From positions 25,834 through 89,833 of the forward strand of contig JBGAPK010000015.1 of NCBI GenBank assembly GCA_044221315.1: 64,000 nucleotides of DNA, in the 5' to 3' direction. The stretch's first letter is position 1. The number at the start of each line of letters is the position of its first letter. Origin of the DNA: JAFEBO01 sp044221315. Lineage in GTDB: Bacteria > Planctomycetota > Phycisphaerae > Phycisphaerales > UBA1924. The position numbers were made by a program, and so were the translations under genes. Shown here piece after piece: positions 25,272-32,799 of this stretch. The notes beneath the pieces were generated by a model. That model was not told the origin of the DNA and ran no database searches. It saw only the letters and a program-made list of their open reading frames with translations.

Positions 25272-26600
25272 TCACGGACACAGCAGGTCGTTGTACGCCG
25301 TCACGAAAATGACGAAGTCCGCATCATCCACGACCAGGTCCGAGTTGAGATTCGAGGAGCAGCCCGTCAACACCATCGCCGGGTCCGAGCAGAGCAGGGC
25401 GTTGTAGCCCACGACAAACGCGGAGAAATCCGCGTCGTCCACGACTCCGTCGAGGTTGATGTCGGCCGGGCAGCCGGGGATGTACTCGAACGTCGCCCTG
25501 AATCCGATGTCGTAGTAGCCGTACCCCTCCGCCACCCGCACCGGGTCCATGTCGAGGCGAGGGAAGAGATCGACCCCGCCCTCATAGAGATCGCCCGGGC
25601 CGTCATGAATGTTCGCCGGCTGCGGCAGGACCGCGTAGTACTTCGTCCGGTAGTCGAGCGTCACGTTGTCGAACTGGTATATCCCGTAGCCGATGTGCGT
25701 GCCGGTCGCCATGCTGCCGGCGCCGGTCAACGCCTCGTCCGGCGTCGGGGGCGAGGTGTAGATGTACAGCTTGTCGAGCGGCGTCTCGGCCAGGTCGTAA
25801 TCGATCGTGAAAAACTTCAGCCGCACGATCGCCGGCGTTGAGGCCGGGTAGGGCGGCGCTCCGAAATTTCCGAACGTCGCGGGCGTGAACGACTGCCCCT
25901 GAACGTAATAGACGGTTTCCGGCAGACTGCTGCCGATGTCCAACTGCTGGGCGTCGGAGAGCTTCAGGTTCCAGTGCATCTCGGTTGAATAGATCTGGTT
26001 GCCGCCGAACTGCCCGTACCACTGCGAGACCGAGTGCTGCGCTTCGTAGCTGTTCATGTGCCCGGCCGCGACGCCGAACGAGATGCGATAGGTGCCGCCG
26101 GTGAGCACCCCTGTCTTCGAATCGCCCGTGATGATGGAACCGGTCAGGGCTTCCAGCGTGACCGGCTCGGTCAAAACCCAGTCGCCGGACCATGTTCCGC
26201 TGTTGTTGGTGATCTCAAAGCTCACCGATTTGGTCAGTTCGACGACGATCGGAGTCTGGGTGTACGCGCCGGTAAATCCGTCGGAGATGAAGTGATTCGC
26301 GGTGCCGTTGACGGACACCGTCGTCAGGCCGAGCGCATCCGTGATCCCGATACTCGCCGACGCCATACCCGCGAGAGGGGCAAGCGGAGTGCCCCTCCCG
26401 AACCCGCCGCCGGTCGAGCCGCCACCGTTGCCCGATTTCAGGTTGACGAGGCTGTAGGTGGACTGACGGAGCGGATCGGGGAATCCCGCGGCACGGATCG
26501 CGCCGGAGGTGAAGCCCGAACCGATCGGGCCGGCCGTCGCGGTGCCCGCGATCAACGCCAGAAACACGGTGCAGCAGCGACCAAGCAAACATGTGTTCAT
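25272..26600 (-). CDS. Secreted protein with C-terminal cysteine/EF-hand module
   Basis: A 442-residue exported protein. ATG 26600 lies eight bases from GGGGG. The signal peptide has core TVFLALIAGTATAG. A Gly/Ser-rich stretch (KSGNGGGSTGGG) precedes about 290 residues of mostly beta character (TPIVVELTKSVSFEITN, HWNLKLSDAQQLDIG, LKFFTIDYDLAET) without a recognised family. The tail has two EF loops (DINLDGVVDDADF, NLNSDLVVDDADF) with cysteines CP...LLCSD...GCSS...LLCP. It differs from the plus-strand members by AMVLTGC in place of the MPAGC linker. This is the only EF-hand-tailed gene on the minus strand here, and it may be translationally coupled to the Nudix gene. Confidence 0.82.
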   Translation of the reverse strand: MNTCLLGRCCTVFLALIAGTATAGPIGSGFTSGAIRAAGFPDPLRQSTYSLVNLKSGNGGGSTGGGFGRGTPLAPLAGMASASIGITDALGLTTVSVNGTANHFISDGFTGAYTQTPIVVELTKSVSFEITNNSGTWSGDWVLTEPVTLEALTGSIITGDSKTGVLTGGTYRISFGVAAGHMNSYEAQHSVSQWYGQFGGNQIYSTEMHWNLKLSDAQQLDIGSSLPETVYYVQGQSFTPATFGNFGAPPYPASTPAIVRLKFFTIDYDLAETPLDKLYIYTSPPTPDEALTGAGSMATGTHIGYGIYQFDNVTLDYRTKYYAVLPQPANIHDGPGDLYEGGVDLFPRLDMDPVRVAEGYGYYDIGFRATFEYIPGCPADINLDGVVDDADFSAFVVGYNALLCSDPAMVLTGCSSNLNSDLVVDDADFVIFVTAYNDLLCP

Positions 26601-26685
26601 TCAAGAATCCCCCAGATTGGCGGCGTGCGATTGGCTCCGTTCGATCCAAAAGAAGTGTAGCGAGCGGGGTCTTCGATCGCACCGC

Positions 26686-26745
26686 CGAAGGCCCTCCCTG
26701 AGGGAAGGAGGTGAGCGAGTGAAGCGTGAGCGTTGGGTTTGGGGC
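26686..26745 (+). repeat. Dispersed GC-rich palindromic repeat, diverged copy 4
   Basis: GCCCTCCCTGAGGGAAGGAG is followed by GTGAGCGAGTGAAGCGTGAG and then CGTTGGGTTTGGGGC. The GAGCG..CGTTGGG tail links it to the copies at 45428 and 49516 rather than to copies 1-3. It lies in the region upstream of the minus-strand EF-hand gene. Confidence 0.5.
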
Positions 26746-26790
26746 TTGGTCGCCGGCCCAAGGGGGGTCATCATAACCGGCCCGTACGTG

Positions 26791-26829
26791 TGAAAAAGAG
26801 AAAGCCCATGGCCTCGGAGGCCATGGGCT
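26791..26829 (-). terminator. Palindrome with T-tract, leftward terminator next to the IS110 element
   Basis: A perfect 12-base-pair stem AGCCCATGGCCT / AGGCCATGGGCT with a three-base loop is followed on the minus strand by TTCTCTTTTTC. No leftward gene ends just before it now; the IS110 element lies immediately upstream. This suggests it once served a transcript from the right, or that it is the palindromic target of the element. Confidence 0.65.
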
Positions 26830-26898
26830 GTGGGGGCGTGCTGCGAGAATGCACGTGCTCGGGCATGGTGACCGGGGCGTCGAGGGCTACAGAACACT

Positions 26899-26998
26899 GA
26901 CCTCGGAGGAACCGAGGTCCGATGGGGATGAAGACCTGTTGCCCCAACTGAGCGACAATGCCCAGTGGGAGCGTCCACTCCCGTCAAGGAGCAACAGG
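26899..26998 (+). ncRNA. Candidate IS110 bridge RNA (left flank)
   Basis: The sequence before the transposase start can fold into a hairpin (GACCTCGG 26899-26906 with CCGAGGTC 26912-26919) and then a large stem (CCTGTTGC 26935-26942 with GCAACAGG 26991-26998). The large stem encloses 48 bases and the AAGGAG ribosome site. In IS110-group elements the left non-coding end encodes the bridge RNA, with a 5' hairpin and two internal guide loops. The layout fits, but guide loops could not be matched to flanks by eye. Confidence 0.42.
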
Positions 26999-26999
26999 C

Positions 27000-28022
27000 A
27001 TGCAAACGGCACCAGGGTACATCGGGTTGGATTATCACAATCGGAGCGTTCAGGTGTGCGTGGTTGATCAACAGGGCGGCGTGCTGGTCAATCGGCGGTG
27101 CGGCAACAGCGTCGCGGAGATCGCCGGCGCGGTCGGACCGGGACGCGATGTGGGCCGGGTGGCGCTCGAGTCTTGCTGCGGTGCCGCCGATCTGGCGGAC
27201 GCGCTGCAGCGGGAGGCGGGGTGGCCGGTCACGCTGGCGCATCCGGGGTATGCCCATCGCATGAAGCACAACCCCGACAAGAGCGACCTGGCCGACGCGA
27301 GAATGCTGGCCGAATTGTGCCGCGCGGGATTTGTGCCCCCGGTCTGGCTGGCGCCGACGTGGGTACGCGAGCTGAGGCTCTTGATCCGCCTGCGTGCGGA
27401 TCTGGTGGGCCGCATCCGCGCGATCAAGACGCGGATGCTCGGCGTCCTGCGTGCCCAGCGGATCGCTGAACCAGCCAAGCCGGGGCGGTGGACCAGGGGC
27501 TGGCTGGCTTGGCTGGAGGGCGCGATCGGCCGGAGCGAGACGGGCGCGTTCGTGATCGAGACGCACCTCACGGAATGGAAGAGCCTGGCGGAGCGCGTCG
27601 CGGGCGTCGAGACGCGATTGGATCATGCCCTGCACGACGATCCGGTCGTGGCGAAATTGCTCGAACAGCCGGGCGTGGGCAAGGTGACAGCGTGGACGAT
27701 GCGGGCGTTGATCGGAGAGTTCTCCCGCTTCCACTGCGGCAAGCAGCTCTCGCGATTCTGCGCGGTCACGCCGCGAAACTGTTCGAGCGGAGAGCGCGTC
27801 GCGGACTCCGGATTGATCAAGGCGGGTGATCCGGCGCTCAAGAGCGTGCTGATCGAGGCGGCGCACCGCCTGCGGAGGTACGTGCCGCGCTGGCAAAGCT
27901 TCTCGGAGCAGATGGCCAAGCGGGGCAAGCCGACGAGCGTGATCGTGGCGGCGGTGGCGAATCGATGGGTGCGGTGGTTGTACTACCAGATCAAGGAGGT
28001 TGAGACTCGCGCGGCGGCCTGA
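27000..28022 (+). CDS. IS110-family DEDD transposase (RNA-guided recombinase)
   Basis: A 340-residue recombinase. The start follows AAGGAG by nine bases. The N-terminal RuvC-like half carries the acidic residues of the DEDD set: GLDYHNRSV (Asp), ALESCC (Glu), and NPDKSDLADARML (Asp, Asp). A helical coiled region covers about 120-220. The C-terminal transposase-20 half has the helix-hairpin-helix-like LEQPGVGKVTAWT, then ALIGEFSRF, CAVTPRNCSSGE and GLIKAGDPALKSVLIEAAHR, with the serine stretch (NCSSGE) expected to hold the nucleophile region of Tnp_20. All family blocks are present and uninterrupted, so the element may be active. The gene's GC content resembles the chromosome. Confidence 0.92.
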   Translation: MQTAPGYIGLDYHNRSVQVCVVDQQGGVLVNRRCGNSVAEIAGAVGPGRDVGRVALESCCGAADLADALQREAGWPVTLAHPGYAHRMKHNPDKSDLADARMLAELCRAGFVPPVWLAPTWVRELRLLIRLRADLVGRIRAIKTRMLGVLRAQRIAEPAKPGRWTRGWLAWLEGAIGRSETGAFVIETHLTEWKSLAERVAGVETRLDHALHDDPVVAKLLEQPGVGKVTAWTMRALIGEFSRFHCGKQLSRFCAVTPRNCSSGERVADSGLIKAGDPALKSVLIEAAHRLRRYVPRWQSFSEQMAKRGKPTSVIVAAVANRWVRWLYYQIKEVETRAAA

Positions 28023-28083
28023 AGCCCGGCGCGAACCCCGGCAGAGCCGACAGGCAGCAAAGACGTGAATGAGAACCCGCGAA

Positions 28084-28148
28084 GGGGCCGGCACGCTCGA
28101 GTGGCACTTGGACTTACCACCCGGAGGTCCGAAAGGGCAGCCGGCTCC
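28084..28148 (+). ncRNA. Structured right flank of the IS110 element (alternative guide RNA site)
   Basis: GGGGCCGGC (28084-28092) can pair with GCCGGCTCC (28140-28148) with one mismatch, enclosing GTGG/CCAC and TTGGAC/GTCCGAA pairings. IS1111-type elements encode their guide RNA downstream of the transposase, so this is the competing candidate site. Evidence is structural only. Confidence 0.25.
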
Positions 28149-28348
28149 GACGCCTCGAATTCAACCCATATGGGCAGGGATCAATCCCGCGCTCGGATAG
28201 ACGAATGGGTGCTCTTCACGGCTTGACTTCCGACGGGTCTTCATAGAAGTGCCACGACTCGTATGGTGGTTTTCGAATCGCCGGTGGAAGGAGGTCAGGG
28301 CCACCCGCCGCCCCCAACCAAACCGGCTGACAGATTGGAGCCGGGTGT
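28149..28348. other. Junction between IS110 element and HEPN gene
   Basis: About 200 bases have no convincing gene. A minus-strand frame of 64 codons (28355 to 28161) overlaps the 3' end of the HEPN gene but shows no known domain and an unusual residue mix; I do not call it. The right end of the IS element must fall here or just before. Confidence 0.4.
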
Positions 28349-29110
28349 CTACCAAGAGTCTTTACCGCGACGCCGAAAATGTGCGCGGCGCACGTCCACT
28401 AGGGCGTTCCCGCTCTCCAAAGGCATTTGTAATCCCAGATGTTGTTCAACATCAACAAACCACGGCTGTGTGAGCACTTTGTTCCAACTAACGGGTAACA
28501 GCATGCTGGGCCACTTCTCCACCGAAGTTGCCTGCATCAATGCCGTGTAATAACGGTAGACGGCCCAACATCCGTTCCAAGCATGTCGGAGATGCCGTAC
28601 ACGGGGGGTATTGAACCGAAGTGGGCGCCGATCGTTGTGGGCGACTCTCTGATCGACCCAAGACCTAATTGGATCGACAATTCGAACAAGTTGGTGGCGG
28701 TGCTTTTCGGCGATCGTCGCAGGAAACTCGGCGCCGGCTGATCCGATGATTCGGGCAAAATCAGCCTCACCCCGCCGTATGGCCTCGCGAGAAGTCCCAA
28801 ACAACAGCGCATAGTCCCGACGACGAATTACGAACTGGCGCTCCGCTATCGCCTGCAGCACTCGAAGAAAGCTATGTGTTTCCTTGCCATCGTCAGTAAC
28901 GCGACGAAGGCCGACAGCCATGGTCGTTTGATGAGTCATCGCCACAAATCGCAAGAACTCGCCCGGACGTCCGAGCTCCGGATAGCGCTTTACCTGCCCG
29001 ATCAACGCCTGCCACACCTGTTCGTTCATGCGGAGCGTGAGTAGTTGATCATGACAGACCTTGAGACTTCGGAGAAGAAACTCTTTGTTGGCCACCCCTG
29101 CAGGATACAT
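28349..29110 (-). CDS. HEPN-domain (AbiU2-like) protein
   Basis: A 253-residue protein, almost all helical. A HEPN signature R...RVAHND (in IRSWVDQRVAHNDRRP, about residues 155-170) matches the RX4-6H motif of HEPN ribonucleases. The preceding helices (FVAMTHQTTMAVGLRRV, DGKETHSFLRVLQAI) resemble the AbiU2 type, in which a bound metabolic or abortive-infection role has been proposed. Many HEPN proteins are RNases of toxin or phage-defence systems. Start choice is weak: ATG 29110 has no good ribosome site, and GTG 29095 follows GCAGGG. Base composition is clearly lower in GC than its surroundings, and it sits beside an IS110 element, so horizontal gain is likely. No antitoxin-like gene is adjacent. 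Confidence 0.68.
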   Translation of the reverse strand: MYPAGVANKEFLLRSLKVCHDQLLTLRMNEQVWQALIGQVKRYPELGRPGEFLRFVAMTHQTTMAVGLRRVTDDGKETHSFLRVLQAIAERQFVIRRRDYALLFGTSREAIRRGEADFARIIGSAGAEFPATIAEKHRHQLVRIVDPIRSWVDQRVAHNDRRPLRFNTPRVRHLRHAWNGCWAVYRYYTALMQATSVEKWPSMLLPVSWNKVLTQPWFVDVEQHLGLQMPLESGNALVDVRRAHFRRRGKDSW

Positions 29111-29179
29111 CTTTCAATCCGGGCAGGTGGAACGGACTTCCGAGGTCGGTGTATCTTTGCTTTGCTGGCACTTCACCAA

Positions 29180-32008
29180 CTACTTCTTCGCCGGTTCCGG
29201 CGCCGCTTGCGCCGCATCCAACTTCGCCTTCCACTCCGTCGCCTTCGCGTCGTATCCCTTGCCGGGCTGGGCGGTGTTCCAGGCGGTGTACAGATCGATC
29301 AGCGCCTGATCGCACGCCTTCGTGTCCTTGTGCGCCTCCCCCCGCATCTTCGCCGAACGCGACTGCGCCTCAATCAACGTCTTCTCCGCGCTCGCAAACT
29401 CTCCCGCCCCCACCCCCGCCCTCGCCTTCCCCAGATTCAGCAAAAACCGGTGCAGCCGCGCCGTGCCGTCGAGCACGTTGTGCGCCGGCTCCTCGCCCGG
29501 CGCCATCACCTTCACCGCCTCGTCGTACTTCTTCTGCGTCAGTAAGAGCCCGCCCAGACTGTTCAATGAAATCATCGTGTCGAGGTTGTCTAACCCGAAC
29601 ACCTTCAACTGCTTCTCCAGCGCCTCGCGGCACAGCGGCTCTGCCTCGTCGAGCTTGCCCTGCACCTGCAGCAGCACCTCCAGCTCGCTCATCGCCACCA
29701 GCGTGTGCGGGTGATCCTCCCCGAGCAGTCTTCTCCGGCGCTCCAATGTCTCGCGCATCAGGGGCTCGGCCTCCGCCAGCTTGCCCTGGGCCTTCAAGGC
29801 CGTCGCCAGGTTGCCCATCGACGTCAGCGTGTCCTGATGATCATTCCCGTGCGCCTTGCGGTTCAGTTCGAGCGCCTCGCGCCCGAATTTCTCCGCCTCC
29901 TCGAACTTCCCCTGCTCGTTCTTCAGCGTTCCCATCGCCCCCAGCATGTTCATCATCACCTGGTTGGGCTTGTCGGTCAGCTTGCGGCTGCGCTCGAGGG
30001 CTTCCTTGTAGTACGGTTCGGCCTCGGCGGCCTTGCCCATGAAGATCATCTGCGAACCCATGTTCGCGATCGCGATGACCGTCTCCTTGTTGTCGTCCCC
30101 GAGCACGCGGCGCTTGCGCTCCAGACACTCGCGGAAGTACGGCTCGGCTTCTTTGAGCTTCCCGGACCACTGCAACAGGATGGCCATGTTGTTGAGCGAG
30201 GTCAGTGTCTCGGGGTGATCGTCCCCCAGCACCTTGCGGCGAGTGGCCAGGGCCGACTCCTGCAGCGGCATCGCCTCGGCGTACAACGAGAGATCGCCGT
30301 AGCGATCGGCGATCGCCTGCTTGAGTGCCGCGTTCACCGCGGGCTGGTCTTTGAACTCTGTTTCGATTGCCTTGATCGCGGGTTTCAGGATGGTCTGATC
30401 GATCAGGTCGCGTGCCGCGTCGGTCGCGTTCACCTTCCCCCACTGCTTCATGAACGCGGCGCCCTGAGTGGCCCGCTCGGGCTCCGGCACGTTCTCCTTG
30501 GCCAGTGCCGCAACGAACTTTGCGTTCACATCGGCCGTGAGCCGCTTGCCCGCCTCCGACGGATCGACCTGCGAGAGCATCTTGGCCTGGAAATCAGAGA
30601 CCTTTTTGAGTTCTTCGGCTCGCTTGGCGGTTTCGGCCTCGGCGGCGACGGCGCGGCTGCGCTCCGCTTGCGCGGCATCGCGCTCCCGCTCCGCCCGATT
30701 GGCCTGCCAGGCGAATCCGATCGCACCCAACAGAAGTGCCATACCCACGGCGCCCGTCGCCAGCACCACGCCCCGATTCCGCTTCGCGAATTTCCGAAGC
30801 TGGTACGCGCGGCTTGGAGGAGCCGCGAGCACGGCATCGCCGCTCAGATATCGGTGGATGTCCGCACCGAGTGCGCCGGCCGAGTCGTACCGGCGGGCAC
30901 GGTCCTTCTCCATCGCCTTCATCACGATCCAGTCGAGTTCGCCCCGCACGAGCGTGCTGAGGCGGGCGGGCTGCGTGGAGCGGGTGGCGGCGACGTCGCC
31001 GATCTTGCCGGCGAGGGTGCTGATGCGGGTGCTGGGCTTGGGCGGGTCTTCCTCGCGGATGATGCGGAGGAGTTCGCCGTATGCCGCGGACCGGAGGCGG
31101 TCGGAATCGAAGGGCGTGGCGCCGGTGAGGAGTTCGTAGAGCAGAACGCCGATCGCGTAGACGTCGGTGCGCGTGTCGATGTCGTCGGCGGATTGGCCGG
31201 CCTGCTCGGGGCTCATGTACTCGGGCGTGCCGATCAGTTGCCGGAACTCGGTGAAGATCGTTTTCTCGGTGAGGCGGGCGCTGGTGGCCTTGGCGATGCC
31301 GAAGTCGATGATCTTGGGGACGATCTTCCCGTCGATCCGCGCGACCAGCACGTTGCTCGGCTTGATATCGCGGTGGATGACGCCCTTCTGGTGGGCGTGC
31401 TGGAGCGCATCGCAGACAATCGCGACGATTTCGAGCCGTTCGCGGATTCCCAGTTTCTCGTCATCGCAGAATTTTGTCGCCGGCTCGCCCTTCACCAACT
31501 CCATCACGAAGTACGGGCGGCCGGTCGCTGTCGCGCCGGCATCGAACACCTTTGCGATGTTCGGGTGGTCCATGAGCGCGAGTGCCTGGCGCTCGGCCTC
31601 GAAGCGGGCGACCACCTGCTTGGTATCCATCCCGAGCTTGATCACCTTGAGCGCGACGCGCCGGCGGACGGGCCTTTCCTGTTCGGCCTCGTAAACGACG
31701 CCGAAGCCGCCCTCGCCGATGCGGGAGAGCAGGCGGTAGTTGCCGATGCGGTCGCCATCTGAATCGGAGGGCGCACCGGCGTCTGCCGCGGCACGGATGT
31801 CTTCCGCGAGCGATTCGACCGGCATCGGAGCCTCGGCGCCACGAAGAAGCAGCATCACCACTTCGCGGAGTTTCGGGTCGTCGGCGCAGGCCTTGGCGAT
31901 GGCCTCTTCGCGTGCCGCGAGGCCGAGATCGCGGACCTCGAAAAAGATCTCGCCCGCCCGCGCCAGGCGCGCCGCGTCCTCCGATTCGCCAGCGCCCGTC
32001 CCGCTCAT
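29180..32008 (-). CDS. Membrane Ser/Thr protein kinase with C-terminal TPR repeats
   Basis: A 942-residue kinase. The ATG overlaps the sigma gene's TGA by four bases (ATGA), so the two are translationally coupled. Residues 1-85 are helical. The kinase domain (about 90-370) has GEGGFGVVYEA, the VALKVIK lysine at 121, HRDIKPSNV, DFGIAKA and GTPEYMSPEQA, all intact. A membrane segment lies at about 425-445 (VVLATGAVGMALLLGAIGFAW), followed by a coiled coil and about eight TPR units of the NPHT/kinesin-light-chain kind (HPETLTSLNNMAILL, EAEPYFRECLERKRRVLG). In planctomycetes such kinases are encoded beside an ECF sigma factor that they are thought to control; here that is inference from linkage. 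The TPR part matches the remnant at 6849. Confidence 0.93.
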   Translation of the reverse strand: MSGTGAGESEDAARLARAGEIFFEVRDLGLAAREEAIAKACADDPKLREVVMLLLRGAEAPMPVESLAEDIRAAADAGAPSDSDGDRIGNYRLLSRIGEGGFGVVYEAEQERPVRRRVALKVIKLGMDTKQVVARFEAERQALALMDHPNIAKVFDAGATATGRPYFVMELVKGEPATKFCDDEKLGIRERLEIVAIVCDALQHAHQKGVIHRDIKPSNVLVARIDGKIVPKIIDFGIAKATSARLTEKTIFTEFRQLIGTPEYMSPEQAGQSADDIDTRTDVYAIGVLLYELLTGATPFDSDRLRSAAYGELLRIIREEDPPKPSTRISTLAGKIGDVAATRSTQPARLSTLVRGELDWIVMKAMEKDRARRYDSAGALGADIHRYLSGDAVLAAPPSRAYQLRKFAKRNRGVVLATGAVGMALLLGAIGFAWQANRAERERDAAQAERSRAVAAEAETAKRAEELKKVSDFQAKMLSQVDPSEAGKRLTADVNAKFVAALAKENVPEPERATQGAAFMKQWGKVNATDAARDLIDQTILKPAIKAIETEFKDQPAVNAALKQAIADRYGDLSLYAEAMPLQESALATRRKVLGDDHPETLTSLNNMAILLQWSGKLKEAEPYFRECLERKRRVLGDDNKETVIAIANMGSQMIFMGKAAEAEPYYKEALERSRKLTDKPNQVMMNMLGAMGTLKNEQGKFEEAEKFGREALELNRKAHGNDHQDTLTSMGNLATALKAQGKLAEAEPLMRETLERRRRLLGEDHPHTLVAMSELEVLLQVQGKLDEAEPLCREALEKQLKVFGLDNLDTMISLNSLGGLLLTQKKYDEAVKVMAPGEEPAHNVLDGTARLHRFLLNLGKARAGVGAGEFASAEKTLIEAQSRSAKMRGEAHKDTKACDQALIDLYTAWNTAQPGKGYDAKATEWKAKLDAAQAAPEPAKK

Positions 32009-32637
32009 CGCGCCTCTCCCATCATCTTTCCCGCAAGCCACGCACGCGCCAACTCCCAGTCGCGGTCGGCCGTCATCCGCGAGACGCCCAGCACCGTCGC
32101 CATCTGCTCGGGCGTCATGCCGCCAAAGAGCCTCATCTCGGCGACCCGGGCCGCCCGCGGGCTGAGGGCCGCAAACTCGGCGAGCAGTTCGTGCAATTCG
32201 AGCACCAGCACTTCGCGAGAATCATCACTCGCCGCGGCAACGCCCGAGATGCTCACCCGCTGCCCCTCGCCCCCGCGCTTCACCGCGCCTTTCTTCCGCG
32301 CGTGATCGACCAGCACCTGCCTCATGGCCGTTGCGGCGACGGCCATGAAGTGCTCGCGTTCCCACCGCCGCCCCCCGCTCGTCCCGGGCCCAACCATCTT
32401 CATGAACGCTTCGTGCACCAGCGCCGTCGGCTGGAGCGTGTGCGAGCGTCCCCCACCGTCGCGATGCTTGTTCAGGTAACTGCCCGCGAGTGCTTTCAAC
32501 TCCGCATACACGAGCGGCAAGAGCTCGGCCATGGACCGTTCGTCACCACCCGCGGCATTGGAAAGCAGTTCGCCCACATCTGGCCGCGGACACAGCGGCC
32601 GCATCCATCCTATCTGAACTTCGCACGGTGCTCTCAT
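32005..32637 (-). CDS. ECF RNA polymerase sigma factor, kinase-linked type
   Basis: A 210-residue ECF sigma factor. Region 2 runs about 20-95 (ELLPLVYAELKALAGSYL, TLQPTALVHEAFMKM, HFMAVAATAMRQVLVDHAR). Region 4 runs about 145-200, with a helix-turn-helix in LSPRAARVAEMRLFGGMTPE and ATVLGVSRMTADRDW. The absence of an anti-sigma gene and the coupled Ser/Thr kinase next to it are typical of the kinase-controlled ECF groups. ATG 32637 has GGATGGGG directly before it; ATG 32604 is also possible. It is divergent from the glycine-rich gene at 32800, which it could regulate; that is a guess from position. Confidence 0.92.
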   Translation of the reverse strand: MRAPCEVQIGWMRPLCPRPDVGELLSNAAGGDERSMAELLPLVYAELKALAGSYLNKHRDGGGRSHTLQPTALVHEAFMKMVGPGTSGGRRWEREHFMAVAATAMRQVLVDHARKKGAVKRGGEGQRVSISGVAAASDDSREVLVLELHELLAEFAALSPRAARVAEMRLFGGMTPEQMATVLGVSRMTADRDWELARAWLAGKMMGEAR

Positions 32638-32799
32638 GCCCCATCCACGCGTTCGGATGGCCTATTTCTCGCTCCCGGGGCCGGTTTTTCAAAAATTGAC
32701 TGTTTCGTGTGATTTCCGTGCGGCCGCCGCGTGGGAGGCATTGGAGGCCCCCAAAATCGGCGGGCCTTTCCCGAAGTCTGTCTTTTCAAGGGGAATCAC

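Larger units (their letters stand above)
26840..28190 (+). mobile_element. IS110-family insertion sequence (ends approximate)
   Basis: The element is defined by a DEDD transposase gene with about 160 bases of structured non-coding sequence on each side. IS110 elements lack terminal inverted repeats in their main group, and I find no clear inverted repeat of 11 or more bases between the flanks, so the ends given are estimates. The left boundary is placed just inside the palindrome at 26803-26829 and the right one after the structured segment at 28084-28148. No target duplication is expected for this family. Confidence 0.6.

Noticed and set aside
28161..28355. 64-codon minus-strand frame beyond the HEPN gene
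   Set aside because: Overlaps the HEPN gene's end, no ribosome site, residue mix not protein-like; more likely part of the IS border.
28349..32637. A defence island around the HEPN gene
   Set aside because: Only one candidate defence gene is present; the kinase and sigma genes next to it are a chromosomal regulatory pair and nothing else looks defensive.
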